The position numbers were made by a program, and so were the translations under genes. The notes under the pieces were generated by a model, which ran no database searches, was not told the origin of the DNA, and saw only the letters and a list, made by a program, of their open reading frames with translations. 64,000 nt of DNA from Spongiactinospora sp. TRM90649. GTDB lineage: Bacteria; Actinomycetota; Actinomycetes; Streptosporangiales; Streptosporangiaceae. Where the stretch lies: contig NZ_JARLTC010000026.1 in assembly GCF_029382225.1 (NCBI RefSeq), positions 1 through 64,000 of the forward strand, read 5' to 3'. Positions 40,974 to 50,579 of the stretch are shown here, piece by piece (the stretch's first letter is position 1; every line of letters begins with the position of its first letter).

Positions 40974-41710
40974 TCGTGAAAGGGCTCGACCCCGCCTCGG
41001 GCCTGCCGCTCTACCTGCAGGTCGAGCGAAGCCTGACGCACCGCATCGATGCCGGGGAGTGGCTGCCCGGCGCCCGGCTGCCCACCGAGGGCGAACTCGG
41101 CACCGCGTACGGCGTGAGCCGCGTCACCATCCGGCAGGCCCTGGCCCGCCTGGTGGACCGGGGCGTCCTGGTCCGCGAGCAGGGCCGCGGCACGTTCGTC
41201 CGCGACACCAGCCTGACCGCCGGCGTCCGGGGCGTCACGTCGTTCACCGCCGAACTCGGCGACCTCGGCCACACGGCCGGATCCCAGGTCCTCGACCAGG
41301 AGCTGACCACCGCCGCCGAGGCCGGGGTGCCCAAGGAGACCGGCCTGGCCGGCGAGACCCCGCTGCTGCGGCTGCGGCGGCTGCGCACCGACGGCACCCG
41401 CCCGGTCGGCGTGCAGACGGCGTTCTTACTCGTCGAGCGCTTCCCCGGCGTGGCCGACCTGGACTTCTCCGACCGCTCCCTCTACCAGGCCCTCCGCGAG
41501 GTGTACGGCCTGGTCCCGCGTGAGGCGATCGAGACGTTCACCGTGGGCGGCGTGCTGAACGAGGACGCCCCGACCCTCGGCGTGGCCCCCGGGGCGCACG
41601 CGTTCTACGTGGAACGGCTGACCTACGACGCCCACGGCCCCTTCGAGTACGTCCGCAGCGTGATGCGCGGCGACCGCTACCGGGTCCGCCTCGCGTTGCG
41701 GAACCCCTGA
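40967..41710 (+). CDS. GntR-family regulator with UTRA domain
   Basis: This 247-aa protein has the GntR winged helix (PLYLQVERSLTHRIDAGEWL, then GELGTAYGVSRVTIRQALAR) and a C-terminal UTRA ligand domain (GVRGVTSFTAELGD; YVERLTYDAHGPFEYVRSVM). HutC/DasR-type members bind sugar phosphates, and this one probably represses the uptake operon until the phosphorylated sugar appears. ATG 40967 overlaps the ROK stop by seven bases; GTG 40970 is an alternative. Confidence 0.88.
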   Translation: MVIVKGLDPASGLPLYLQVERSLTHRIDAGEWLPGARLPTEGELGTAYGVSRVTIRQALARLVDRGVLVREQGRGTFVRDTSLTAGVRGVTSFTAELGDLGHTAGSQVLDQELTTAAEAGVPKETGLAGETPLLRLRRLRTDGTRPVGVQTAFLLVERFPGVADLDFSDRSLYQALREVYGLVPREAIETFTVGGVLNEDAPTLGVAPGAHAFYVERLTYDAHGPFEYVRSVMRGDRYRVRLALRNP

Positions 41711-41734
41711 GACCCCCTCATGAAAGGAAAGACA

Positions 41735-42490
41735 GTGACATACACCCGGAATCTCATCGAGATCCTGGAACGCCTGGACACCCAGAGCGAGGTGCTGGAC
41801 ACCGTGGCGGCCAAGTGCGCCGAGGCGGTGCGCACCGGCGGCCTGATCCACCTGTACGGCAGCGGCCACTCGGTCATCCCCACCATGGACGCCTTCCCCC
41901 GTTACGGCAGCTTCGCCGGTCTGCACCCGCTGACCGACCCCCGCCTGATGTGGCACAACGTGCTCGGACCCGGCGGGGTGCGCGAGCTGCTGTGGCTGGA
42001 GCGGACCGAGGGCTACGTAGAGCAGTACCTCGACCACGAGCCGATCTCCGAGGGCGACGTCCTGATCGTCTACTCCCACGGCGGTCGCAACGCGGCCCCG
42101 GTCGAGGCCGCCATGTACGGCGTCAAGCGCGGCCTGTTCACCGTCGCGGTGACCTCGCGGGCCAACCTGGACCGCCCGGCCGAGCACTCCAGTGGCCGCC
42201 GGATCGCCGAGATCTGCGACGTCACCGTGGACACCGGCGTTCCCGTCCAGGACGCCATCGTCGAGGTGGACGGCTGGGACCGCCCGGTCGGCGGCGCGTC
42301 CACCGTGGTGGCGTGCGTGGTCAGCCACGAGATCGTCACCCGCACGGCCGCCGCGCTGGCCGCCCAGGGCGTCGTGGTCCCGACCTTCGTCTCGCCGACC
42401 GTGCCCGGCGCCACGGTCTCGTCCAACGACGAGGTCTTCGCCGACCACCGTCTCCGGCTGCACAACGCCGAGGCCCGCGGCCTCGCCTGA
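41735..42490 (+). CDS. SIS-domain sugar-phosphate isomerase/deaminase-like protein
   Basis: This 251-aa protein has a SIS fold: GGLIHLYGSGHSVIPTMDAF (phosphosugar site) and VLIVYSHGGRNAAPVEAA. It resembles UPF0309/sugar-isomerase-domain proteins near amino-sugar operons. The GTG at 41735 has GGAAAG upstream; an ATG at 41720 lacks a ribosome site. It probably processes the phosphosugar made by the ROK kinase, for example by deamination, isomerisation or etherase-type cleavage. Confidence 0.85.
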   Translation: MTYTRNLIEILERLDTQSEVLDTVAAKCAEAVRTGGLIHLYGSGHSVIPTMDAFPRYGSFAGLHPLTDPRLMWHNVLGPGGVRELLWLERTEGYVEQYLDHEPISEGDVLIVYSHGGRNAAPVEAAMYGVKRGLFTVAVTSRANLDRPAEHSSGRRIAEICDVTVDTGVPVQDAIVEVDGWDRPVGGASTVVACVVSHEIVTRTAAALAAQGVVVPTFVSPTVPGATVSSNDEVFADHRLRLHNAEARGLA

Positions 42491-42634
42491 TCCGCGCCGC
42501 CGCCTTCCGCTTCCCGCCGGGGAGCGGAGGGGCGGCCGGGTCGGGACCCGGCCACCTGATCGGGCGATTCGGACAGTACTCTCGGCGGAACGTTCCCGAA
42601 CCGCCAGGTGACGGGCCCGAGAAGGAATGCAGGC

Positions 42635-42733
42635 GTGCAGCGGACACCCGACCCCGAGCAGGACGGTGCCGCCGTGGTGTTCGTGCTCGACCGGCGTTCC
42701 GCCCCGGACGACGACGCGGCCGTCGCGGGCTGA
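42635..42733 (+). CDS. possible 32-aa ORF
   Basis: A GTG at 42635 with GAAGGAA upstream opens a 32-residue acidic reading frame containing AAVVFVLDRRSAPDDD. It lies between the SIS gene and the convergent tripeptidyl aminopeptidase gene. It could be a real small gene or a remnant; no family is recognised. Confidence 0.25.
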   Translation: MQRTPDPEQDGAAVVFVLDRRSAPDDDAAVAG

Positions 42734-42742
42734 CCCGCGGCG

Positions 42743-44314
42743 CTATTCCACGGTCAGCAGTCCGGGCGTCGGGACCGTCGAGACGTCCACCCGGTCCGCG
42801 GTCGGGACGGGCAGCTTGTGGCCGGGGATGACGATGTCGCGCCTGGGCAGCACGCCGTCCACCAGGTAGGCCGCGCCGATCCGCTGGGCGTCGGTGTTCC
42901 GCTGCGCGATCGGGTTGGCGAACACGCCGTGCCGTCCGGCGTTGAGCGCGGTGACCAGCACCGACGTCGGCAGCGACCGGTGCATCCCCAGCGCTCCCCG
43001 GTAGGGGGTCGCGGGGTCGTCGACGTTGTTGAACATCAGGATCTTCGGCAGCCCCTTGCCGGTCGGCAGCACCCGCTCCTCATGCCCGGCGGGCCAGTTC
43101 GCGCACGACGTCGCGTTGCCGATGTTGTACCAGGCGAACTGGAACGACTTCGGGAACCGAGCGGCGTCGCTCTCGTACGCCGCCCGCTCGGACGGCCAGG
43201 CCGCGTCCACGCACATCACCGAGCTGAAGGCGGCGATGCCCTGCTCCTGGGCGACGCTCGGCGTGGACCCCGCCAGCTCGACCAGCCCGGCGTCGTCCTG
43301 GCGGAGCGTGAAGTCCGCCACCGACTGGGCGAGCGCCTGCCAGCCGCTCTCGTCGTACATCAGGCCGGACACCGTGCCCAGCAGTTCGTCGGCGCCGACG
43401 GTGCCGTGCGGTGTGCGGAACGCCGCGAGGGTCGCGTCCCAGGCCGCCCTGGTCTTCTTGCGCGTGTCACCGAGGTGGAAGACGTCGTCGTAGCGGGCCG
43501 TCCAGGCCAGCCAGGCGTCCACCCGGCGTTGCAGCGGCTCTACCTGCGCCACCGTGGCCGCCCGGTAGAACTCCCTCGGCTCGGGGTTCATGTTGCTGTC
43601 CAGGATCATCCGGCCGACCCGGTCCGGGAACAGCGTGGCGTAAACGGCCCCGAGGTAGGTGCCGTAGGAGTAGCCGAGGTAGTTCAGCTTCTTCTCGCCC
43701 AGCAGGGACAGCACCCGGTCCATGTCCCGCGCGACGTTGCGGGTGCCGAGGGTTTTCAGCCGGGTGCCCTGCTTTCGCCCGCATTCCTGCGCGAAGGTCT
43801 GCCAGTCGTTCCAGATCTTGTCCCGGTTCGCCTGGTCGTCCGGGTCCGGTCGCGGCCCCTGCCAGAAGTCCGGGTGGACGCAACTGACCGGCTGGCTGAG
43901 CCCGACGCCGCGCGGGTCCATGCCGATGATGTCGTAGGCGTCCAGGACCTCCTGGGGCAGGCGGGTCCGGCCCTGGGCGTCGGCCTTCGACAGGCGTCCG
44001 GCCCGCTCGCTGGACGAGCCGCCGGGGCCGCCCGGGTTGACGAACAGCACGCCCTTGCGCTTGTCCGGATCGGTCGAGGCGCGCCGCGACACCATCAGGT
44101 TCACCGTGCCGCCGTCCGGATTCGCGTAGTCCAGCGGTACCGGAACGACGGCACAGGTCAGTTCCGGATAGGGCTTGGCGAGTGGCTCCGGGCACGCGCC
44201 GAACACGATCGGCTCGCTCTCTCCGGGGGTCGCCGCCGTCGCCGGGACCGTCGTGAGCCCCGTCATCCCGGTCAGCATGGCCGCCGCCAGCCCCACCCCG
44301 ATTAACTTGTTCAT
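42743..44314 (-). CDS. secreted alpha/beta-hydrolase, tripeptidyl aminopeptidase family
   Basis: This 523-aa protein has a signal peptide ending about ATAATPG. The core carries the oxyanion segment VLFVNPGGPGGSSSERAG and the nucleophile in LGYSYGTYLG; the catalytic Asp is near DDPATPYRGAL and the His in AGRHGVFA. This matches S33 SlpD/SlpE/TAP peptidases, which remove tripeptides from protein N-termini outside the cell, and also related prolyl-type hydrolases. An AT-rich region (44315-44447) serves as promoter. Confidence 0.9.
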   Translation of the reverse strand: MNKLIGVGLAAAMLTGMTGLTTVPATAATPGESEPIVFGACPEPLAKPYPELTCAVVPVPLDYANPDGGTVNLMVSRRASTDPDKRKGVLFVNPGGPGGSSSERAGRLSKADAQGRTRLPQEVLDAYDIIGMDPRGVGLSQPVSCVHPDFWQGPRPDPDDQANRDKIWNDWQTFAQECGRKQGTRLKTLGTRNVARDMDRVLSLLGEKKLNYLGYSYGTYLGAVYATLFPDRVGRMILDSNMNPEPREFYRAATVAQVEPLQRRVDAWLAWTARYDDVFHLGDTRKKTRAAWDATLAAFRTPHGTVGADELLGTVSGLMYDESGWQALAQSVADFTLRQDDAGLVELAGSTPSVAQEQGIAAFSSVMCVDAAWPSERAAYESDAARFPKSFQFAWYNIGNATSCANWPAGHEERVLPTGKGLPKILMFNNVDDPATPYRGALGMHRSLPTSVLVTALNAGRHGVFANPIAQRNTDAQRIGAAYLVDGVLPRRDIVIPGHKLPVPTADRVDVSTVPTPGLLTVE

Positions 44315-44447
44315 GTGTCCCCTTTTCGCGTTCCACCACGTCAGGTGGGCGCCGAATTGGCGTGGTGACGCTATCAGGGGAATTGCGGCCGAATAGCCGG
44401 GTTCAGCTATTCTAGAATTCTTGTATTTTAGTGTTTAGGGTAATGGC

Positions 44448-45371
44448 TCAGCCTCGGCCGTAGGAGGCCTCGGCGCGCCAGAAGTACCAGAGGCCGAAAA
44501 GCAGCATGAGCACCGCCCAGCCCGCGCAACTCGCCCAGATCCACGGCGGACCGGCGTACGGAGCGTCGCGGTACCCCGTCATGAGGATCTCGCGCGCCGC
44601 CTCCATGAAGGAGGCGGCGGGGTTGAGGTACATGAGGTCGGCGACCCACTGCGGCAGGTTCGCGCCAGACCAGCCGTTCCCGGCCGTGGGGTGGCCCACC
44701 GCCTTGTCCTGGATCGAGAAGAAGACCCCGGAACTGTAGAGCCATGCCCGGGTGACGAATGGGAGCAACTGATTGATGTCGCGCATCGAACTGCCCAGCC
44801 TGGCGACCACCAGGCCCGCGCCGAGGTTGAACATCGTCTGCAGGGCCAGCAGCACCGGCAGCAGCAGCCAGTGCCAGGTGGGGAACTGCCCGGTCAGCAC
44901 CAGGAGAACCGCCAGCACGCCCATCGAGTAGCACAGTTGCTGCAACTCCTGGATGACGCAGGAGATGGGCAGCGACACGCGCGGGAAGTGCAGCGCGCGG
45001 ATCAGCGACAGGTTGCCGGAGATCGACTTGGCGCTCGTGGCGATCGAGCGCTGCGTGAAGGTGAAGACGAACATCCCGGTCAGCAGGAACGCCGGGTAGT
45101 CCTCGATGCCGACCCGGCCGCCCAGGATCACGCCGAACATCACGTAGTAGATGGCGGCGTTCAGCAGCGGCGTGAGGACCTGCCAGAGGCGGCCGATCGG
45201 CGAGCCGGTGTAGCGTGCGGCGTTGCGGGAGGAGGCGTACTCCAGGGTGAAGTGCCTGCGGTGCCACACCTGGCGGAGATAGGCCCCGATCCTCGGCCGG
45301 GCGAGGGCCGGACGAAGCCCATGACGGGCCGCGAGGGCCGCCATGGGCTCGTGCTCATCGGCAGATCGCAC
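44448..45371 (-). CDS. ABC-2-type permease of polysaccharide export
   Basis: This 307-aa protein has about six helices and matches the TagG/Wzm/RfbA type: FTLEYASSRNAARYTGSPIG, then FQ-like FVFTFTQRSIATSAKSISGN and a C-terminal YLNPAASFMEAAREILM. The partner ATPase (TagH/Wzt) is not next to it, which is unusual. It would export a cell-wall glycopolymer or O-antigen-like chain if it finds an ATPase elsewhere. The GTG start at 45371 or the ATG at 45344 could be used. Confidence 0.85.
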   Translation of the reverse strand: MRSADEHEPMAALAARHGLRPALARPRIGAYLRQVWHRRHFTLEYASSRNAARYTGSPIGRLWQVLTPLLNAAIYYVMFGVILGGRVGIEDYPAFLLTGMFVFTFTQRSIATSAKSISGNLSLIRALHFPRVSLPISCVIQELQQLCYSMGVLAVLLVLTGQFPTWHWLLLPVLLALQTMFNLGAGLVVARLGSSMRDINQLLPFVTRAWLYSSGVFFSIQDKAVGHPTAGNGWSGANLPQWVADLMYLNPAASFMEAAREILMTGYRDAPYAGPPWIWASCAGWAVLMLLFGLWYFWRAEASYGRG

Positions 45372-45445
45372 GCACTGGCTCCTCGCCGTCGACCGCGTGC
45401 GGCCAGCCTATGCGATCGTGCCCGGCCGTGCCGGTCGTGTCCGCC

Positions 45446-46378
45446 TCAGGAACCGGCGGGGCGCAGCGCCGGAACCCGGTCCCGGACGAGGTCGGCGAGT
45501 GCCGCCTGTCCCGGCTGGTTGAGGTGCAGGACCGCCTCCTGGCCCTCCTGGCCCGGGGCGAGGGAGTCGAAGCCCCGGTAGAAGGTCGGCTCGGCCTCGC
45601 ACTGGGAGTGACCCTCGAACTCGGGACGAACCTCGCCCGAACCCGTGTAGGGGCTGACGTACTTGACCCGGACGCCGTGCGCCCTGGCCCACCGGGCGGC
45701 GCCGCTCAGCGTGCCGTCCAGGGCGGCGGCGACCCGGTTGCCCTCCACCCGCTCCTGGGCGCTGAACACATTGGCCCCGCAGATCGGGTCCAGCGGTACG
45801 TCGGCCGCGTTCTCGCCGGGGGTGACCTGCTGGCCGTACCCAGTGAGCACGATCTGGGCGCGCGGGCTGCGGGCCCTGATGTCGGCGAGGGCGGTCTTGA
45901 CGCTGGTCCGCATCGCCGGCATACGGTCGAGGATCGCGCTGGTGGGCGCCCCCGTGCAGTCCGCCTGCATGCAGATCCCGCCGTATCCCGCGTAACCGAT
46001 GTCGTTGGTGCCGATGCTCAGCAGCACCACATCGGTGTTCCAGGCGAGCGCGTCCAACTGGGGCGCCTGGCCCTTGAACGACTCACGCAGGTGCTTGGTG
46101 GTCGCGCCGCTGCAGGTGGCGTTCGTGAATTTCACCGGCCGGTTCTGCTCGCGCAGTTCCCGGACGACGACCTCGGAATATGAGTTGGCGCTGCGCCAAC
46201 AGTTCCCCTCGGTGCCCGGCTGATAGTCTCCGGCCCCGGTGCCGGACCCGTAGGAGTCCCCCATGGCCACCACGTTCAGGGCCCGCGGCCCGGATCCGGT
46301 GGCCGTTGCGGCCATCGCGGCCGTACCCGGTACCGAGACCAGCGCGCCCACGGCGATGGCTGACAGCAGTAGTTTCAT
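45446..46378 (-). CDS. secreted SGNH/GDSL lipase-esterase
   Basis: This 310-aa protein begins with a signal peptide (MKLLLSAIAVGALVSVPGTA) at ATG 46378. SGNH blocks are visible: I, VVAMGDSYGSG (Ser); III, SIGTNDIGYAG (Asn); V, AVLHLNQPGQ (His). Several cysteines suggest disulfides, as in Streptomyces scabies esterase and S. coelicolor lipase. It hydrolyses esters outside the cell. A perfect 18-bp palindrome lies about 100 bases upstream. Confidence 0.9.
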   Translation of the reverse strand: MKLLLSAIAVGALVSVPGTAAMAATATGSGPRALNVVAMGDSYGSGTGAGDYQPGTEGNCWRSANSYSEVVVRELREQNRPVKFTNATCSGATTKHLRESFKGQAPQLDALAWNTDVVLLSIGTNDIGYAGYGGICMQADCTGAPTSAILDRMPAMRTSVKTALADIRARSPRAQIVLTGYGQQVTPGENAADVPLDPICGANVFSAQERVEGNRVAAALDGTLSGAARWARAHGVRVKYVSPYTGSGEVRPEFEGHSQCEAEPTFYRGFDSLAPGQEGQEAVLHLNQPGQAALADLVRDRVPALRPAGS

Positions 46379-46480
46379 GATCGGCACCTTATGGGGTTCA
46401 CGCATGGCCGTAAATGGTTTTAAAGAATGTCCGTTCCGTGATTAACTAATTTCGGATTGCGACTATCCTGCCTTTCTCGC

Positions 46481-46498
46481 CGAGAAAACGTTTTCTCG
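46481..46498. promoter_or_regulatory. 18-bp perfect palindrome between the lipase and the CHAT gene
   Basis: CGAGAAAACGTTTTCTCG is fully self-complementary. It lies 103 bp upstream of the lipase start and 18 bp past the CHAT stop. A LacI-type operator for the lipase is one reading; a terminator with a 6-bp stem and 6-base loop for the CHAT operon is another, but no U-run follows on that strand. Confidence 0.55.
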
Positions 46499-46516
46499 CG
46501 CCCGGTTTCGGCGGAG

Positions 46517-49500
46517 TCAGCCGAACAGCGTGAAACCACACCAGACGGCCGGGTGGTCGAAGGCCGGATCGGATCGGAGCGCCGCGCGAGCGGAGGCGAA
46601 CGCCCGGCCGGGGGAGAGCCCCTGGCTCAGCTCGGCGAGGTAGGCGGAGGTGAGCAGCGCGCCCGCCTCCAGCGTCACCGGCCACAGTGACGCGACGACC
46701 GCCTCGACGCCCGCGCCCAGCAGATCGACGGCCAGGCCCTCGACCTCCATGTGGGCGAGGTTCTGGTCGATGTGCGCCGACCAGCAGCCCAGCAGGACCA
46801 CCGTGCGGGGCGGCTCGGCGAACTCGTGGAGCCGGTGGGACAGGCCGTGCCCCCGGCGGCCGTGGCCCAGCAGCACCAGCGCGTGGGCCGGGCCCGCGAC
46901 GGACAGCTCCGACTGGGGAACGGCGATCACTCGGGCGTCGTCCGACGGCTGCTCGGCCGCGATCAGATCGGCCACCTGCTCACCCGCCTCCGCCAGCCGC
47001 GCGTTCTCACGGTCGGAGTGGTCGTCCTGGACGGCGACCACGATCGAAGGGGCCGGATCGACGGCCCCCGGGCGCTGCCCGGCCGTCGCCGTGGTCGCCA
47101 GGACCCGCACCACGGGCTCCCGCTCCGCCGCCACCAGCGCGGCGGCCGACCAGGGCAGCAGCAGCGCGTAGTCCTCGGTGCTGATGAGCAGCTCGCCGAA
47201 CCGTCCGGCGCCCTCGCCGAGGGCCTTCCAGAGGGTGCAGAGCCGCGCCTCGGCGTCGGCGGCCGGGACGTGCTGTTCGAGGATCGCGGTGTACTCGGCC
47301 ATGGTGGCGACCCGTGCCCGGCGCACCGCCTGCGCCGCCTGCTGCATCTGGTGGGCGAACCACAGGTGAGTCTCGTACAGCAGTTCCGGGGGAGTGGTCT
47401 CCTGCGCCCATGCGCCGGCGCCTCCGGCAGAGGTCCCGACCGCCATCCACCGTCCCGGCACGCGGACCGTGTGGGGGTGCAGGCCGACGCAGACGACGGC
47501 GTGGCCGTCCGGCAGCGCGGCCGAGGCCGAGTCGAGCGGGGCCACCAGCCAGCGGGACGGCTCGGTCCCGGAGCGGGCGATGCCCAGCCGCCGCAGCTCG
47601 CGGGCGCGGTGCCGTTCGAGGGCGTCGGCCGCGAGGAAGGCGTCGCCGAGGTCGCCGCCGGACAGGAACCGGGCGAACAGACAGCGGGAGAGCCGGATGT
47701 ACGGCGGGCTCATCGCGGCCTGCGCCCACAGCGTGAGCGTCCGGTTCAGGAACACCGAGCGCCGCTTCTCGGCGCGGGGGATCAGCTCCCGGTAGAGGTC
47801 GATGACCTTGTCGAGTTCGCCGGCGGTCTCCAGGGTCAGCGCGTAGGAGGTGAGGACGGCCTCGGTCAGCGATCCGTGGTCGGTCATGGTGAACCGGCGC
47901 AGGCCGTCCAGCACGCGGTCCAGCTCGTAGGCGACCTTGCCGGTGAGCAGGGCCAGGCCCCACAGGTAGGCGCCCAGGTCGCCGGTCGAGCCGCCCCGGG
48001 CGAAGATCTCGTCCGCTCTGAGCGCCTCGGTCACCGCCACCTGGCAGGCCGTCGCGAAGGCCAGCGCGACGTCCGCCACCACCGGCAGCGGCGGGTCGTC
48101 CCCGGCCGCCCGCATCGCCATCGCGACGAGCTGGTGCACGTTGCGGACCAGCGTCATGTCCACCGTCTCGCGGAACTCGCGCCCCGAGCCGAGCAGGTAC
48201 GCCTCCACCTGCTGCACCGCGAGGAGCAGCCGCAGTCGGTCGGCCGGATCGTCGTCGTCGGCGGCGGCCAGCAGCCGCACCAGTTCGTTCAGGCCCCGAT
48301 TGCCGATGATCATCGTGCTGGCGGACTGGTCGGGCTGTCCGGGGGCGCGGAACTCCACGATGATCCTCGACGGGTGACCGTCCCGTTCCACGACCCTGGT
48401 CTGCCCGTCGCCCAGGTCGCAGACCAGCTCCAGGCCGGGTTCCTCGATGGACGCCATGGCGCTGAACATCCGGGCCAGCGGCTCCCTGGGCACCCTCGGC
48501 CAGAACTCCTCGTTGTCCAGTAGCAGCGCGATCTGGAAGGCCTCGTCCTTGCGCCCGAACGCCACCAGCGACACGACCAGCGCGGGCCCGACCTCGGAGA
48601 GCCAGCCCCAGTCGGACAGGGTCAGGTAGAGGTCGAACGCGGTGAGCTGGTAGTTGAGGGACCATTGGAACTCCCCGACCTGCCGTTCCACCTCACCCAG
48701 CACCCGCTGGACGTGCGCCAGCCCGGTCAGCTCGTTGACCTCCGCCTGTCCGGTCTCCTCGATGCTCGCGACCGTCGCGGCGATCGCGTCGCGGGCCAGG
48801 CCCCGGCCGTACGGCCGGTCGCACTCCAGGGTGAGCATCGCGGTGTAGAGGGCGCACAGCCGTACCTGGTCGGGCTCGCAGGAACGTTCCGCCAGCAGCG
48901 CGCGTTCCAGCGCCTCCTCGTACCGGCCGTCCACGTACGCGGCGACGGCCTCCTCCAGACCGGGGGGCGGCTCGACGGCCTCGGGGAGGAGGTCCCAGGC
49001 GAACGGCCGGTACTCCCCGCCGCCGACGCGGCCGACGACCTCGCGGAGCGCGTCGCGCCCCGGCGGCTCGGCTGGAGGCTCGGGCGGCTCGGCGCCGAGC
49101 CGTTCGAACACCTCGGCCAGCCCTTCGAAGCGCGCCGCGGCCTCGGCCCCCGCCCCGCCGAAGCGCTCGGCCTCCTCGGGGGTCAGCGTGATCGCCCGGT
49201 CCACCAGCACGCCGAGGGCGCGCTCGGTGCCGATCAGCTCGCCCTCCTCGGCCGTGATGACCTCGGCGGCCTCGGCGAGCGCGGCGTTGAACCGTTCGCG
49301 GGCGGACGGCGGCAGCCGTCGCGGCCTGAGCCCGGGGGTCGCCGTCTCGTCCTCGGGGTCGAGCCCGTCGGCGAAGATCGCCCGCAGGCTCTCCGCCTGC
49401 TCGCCCTGCCAGAACTCGGCGTGCCCGAGCAGTTCGGCCGAGCGCTCGTAGTCGCCGATGAAGAAGACGGGGCACGCCTCGACGTCCCGCAGGATCGCCT

Positions 49501-49966
49501 CGACCCTGTCCGCGCCGAAGAGGCCCATCCTGGCCTCCCGCATTCGCGACGCGGTGACGGCCAGGTCGAACAGGTCGTCGTCCATCTCCAGGAAGTCGAT
49601 CAGTTCCATGAAGTCGCGGACGGTCAGCGAGCTGCCGCGCAGCGCCTCGACGTCGAACCCGTCCAGCTCCGCCAGCTCGGCGAAGATGTCCCGGCGGATC
49701 GCGGACTCCTCCCGGGAGGCGGTGAAGGCGTCGTAGACCAGGATGCTCCGGCCAGGCTCGGCCCACAGCACGGGCACGTTGAGGTCGCCGATCTGGCCGC
49801 AGACCGCGCACGTCGCCAGGTTCAGCTCGCCCCGCTCGACCAGGTCGAGCAGGGCGGGGTCGCTGTCCGGGGTCAGCACCATCCAGCACTCGGTCTCGGG
49901 CAGCGGCTCCCCGCAGCGCGGGCAGGAGAGGTCACCGAAGGCGCCCGGCGCGTACGGCACGGCCAT
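46517..49966 (-). CDS. CpXC-CHAT domain protein
   Basis: This 1149-aa protein has an N-terminal CpXC-type zinc domain (LSCPRCGEPL, Cys15 and Cys18; ATCAVCG, Cys53 and Cys56). A long helical middle follows, probably TPR-like repeats. The C-terminal CHAT protease domain carries the catalytic His in LVLLGHGRRGHG (His1035) and Cys in VVLLGCWS (Cys1061), then the VASLWPVTLEAG motif. CHAT proteases are caspase-like; in type III-E CRISPR they cut a partner protein, and elsewhere they activate gasdermins. The start at 49966 lies five bases after the membrane-protein stop, so the three genes from 50990 form one operon. Substrate and trigger are unknown. Confidence 0.85.
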   Translation of the reverse strand: MAVPYAPGAFGDLSCPRCGEPLPETECWMVLTPDSDPALLDLVERGELNLATCAVCGQIGDLNVPVLWAEPGRSILVYDAFTASREESAIRRDIFAELAELDGFDVEALRGSSLTVRDFMELIDFLEMDDDLFDLAVTASRMREARMGLFGADRVEAILRDVEACPVFFIGDYERSAELLGHAEFWQGEQAESLRAIFADGLDPEDETATPGLRPRRLPPSARERFNAALAEAAEVITAEEGELIGTERALGVLVDRAITLTPEEAERFGGAGAEAAARFEGLAEVFERLGAEPPEPPAEPPGRDALREVVGRVGGGEYRPFAWDLLPEAVEPPPGLEEAVAAYVDGRYEEALERALLAERSCEPDQVRLCALYTAMLTLECDRPYGRGLARDAIAATVASIEETGQAEVNELTGLAHVQRVLGEVERQVGEFQWSLNYQLTAFDLYLTLSDWGWLSEVGPALVVSLVAFGRKDEAFQIALLLDNEEFWPRVPREPLARMFSAMASIEEPGLELVCDLGDGQTRVVERDGHPSRIIVEFRAPGQPDQSASTMIIGNRGLNELVRLLAAADDDDPADRLRLLLAVQQVEAYLLGSGREFRETVDMTLVRNVHQLVAMAMRAAGDDPPLPVVADVALAFATACQVAVTEALRADEIFARGGSTGDLGAYLWGLALLTGKVAYELDRVLDGLRRFTMTDHGSLTEAVLTSYALTLETAGELDKVIDLYRELIPRAEKRRSVFLNRTLTLWAQAAMSPPYIRLSRCLFARFLSGGDLGDAFLAADALERHRARELRRLGIARSGTEPSRWLVAPLDSASAALPDGHAVVCVGLHPHTVRVPGRWMAVGTSAGGAGAWAQETTPPELLYETHLWFAHQMQQAAQAVRRARVATMAEYTAILEQHVPAADAEARLCTLWKALGEGAGRFGELLISTEDYALLLPWSAAALVAAEREPVVRVLATTATAGQRPGAVDPAPSIVVAVQDDHSDRENARLAEAGEQVADLIAAEQPSDDARVIAVPQSELSVAGPAHALVLLGHGRRGHGLSHRLHEFAEPPRTVVLLGCWSAHIDQNLAHMEVEGLAVDLLGAGVEAVVASLWPVTLEAGALLTSAYLAELSQGLSPGRAFASARAALRSDPAFDHPAVWCGFTLFG

Positions 49967-49971
49967 GGCCC

Positions 49972-50568
49972 TCAGACCTGGGTTCCCGAAGCGAGGTACA
50001 CGGCCATGGTCGTCTTCTTCTGCTCCTCGTCGAAGCCGGGATCCTGTAACACCTTCAGGAGCCAGGCGAGCCGGGTCTTCTTCTCCTCCGGCGTGAGCAG
50101 CGCGTCCAGGTTGATGTCCAGCCGGATCTGGTTGCCCAGCGACTTCACGTCGTGGTCCTCGATCAGCCGCCGGGCCAGCCGCGCCCGGTCGGCCTTGACC
50201 GCCTCGTTGATCCGTTTGAAGACGAACTGGCGCCCCGACTCGTAGAAGGTGTCCAGCCCGACCGGGATCTGGGTGTTCTGGTACGAGACGGTGGCGAACT
50301 TCAGCCTGACCAGCGCCAGGTAGGAGACGCCGATCCCGGCCGCGAACAGCCAGGAGTTCCAGTCCCTGAAGGCGGGCACCGCGGCCAGGCCGAAGTACAC
50401 CACGGCGGCGGTCGCGCAGTTGACCAGGACGAAGCCCCACCACCAGGCGGATCGGTGGACGCGGTAGCCGGACACGTCGCCGACGATGAACGTCCGGTCC
50501 ATGTCGAAGAGTGTCACTCCGCCGGCGACGGCCGCCGACAACAGGGACAACCACGGGGAATGCTGCAT
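49972..50568 (-). CDS. membrane protein of unknown function in the CHAT operon
   Basis: This 198-aa protein has two clear membrane segments (FVLVNCATAAVVYFGLAAVP and FAAGIGVSYLALVRLKFATV), possibly a third at the N-terminus (LSLLSAAVAGGVTLF), and a cytoplasmic helical C-terminus of about 90 residues (AVKADRARLARRLIEDHDVK). No family is recognised. Its tight spacing before the CHAT gene makes it a candidate target or membrane effector of the protease. Confidence 0.75.
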   Translation of the reverse strand: MQHSPWLSLLSAAVAGGVTLFDMDRTFIVGDVSGYRVHRSAWWWGFVLVNCATAAVVYFGLAAVPAFRDWNSWLFAAGIGVSYLALVRLKFATVSYQNTQIPVGLDTFYESGRQFVFKRINEAVKADRARLARRLIEDHDVKSLGNQIRLDINLDALLTPEEKKTRLAWLLKVLQDPGFDEEQKKTTMAVYLASGTQV

Positions 50569-50579
50569 GGCCGGCCGTC

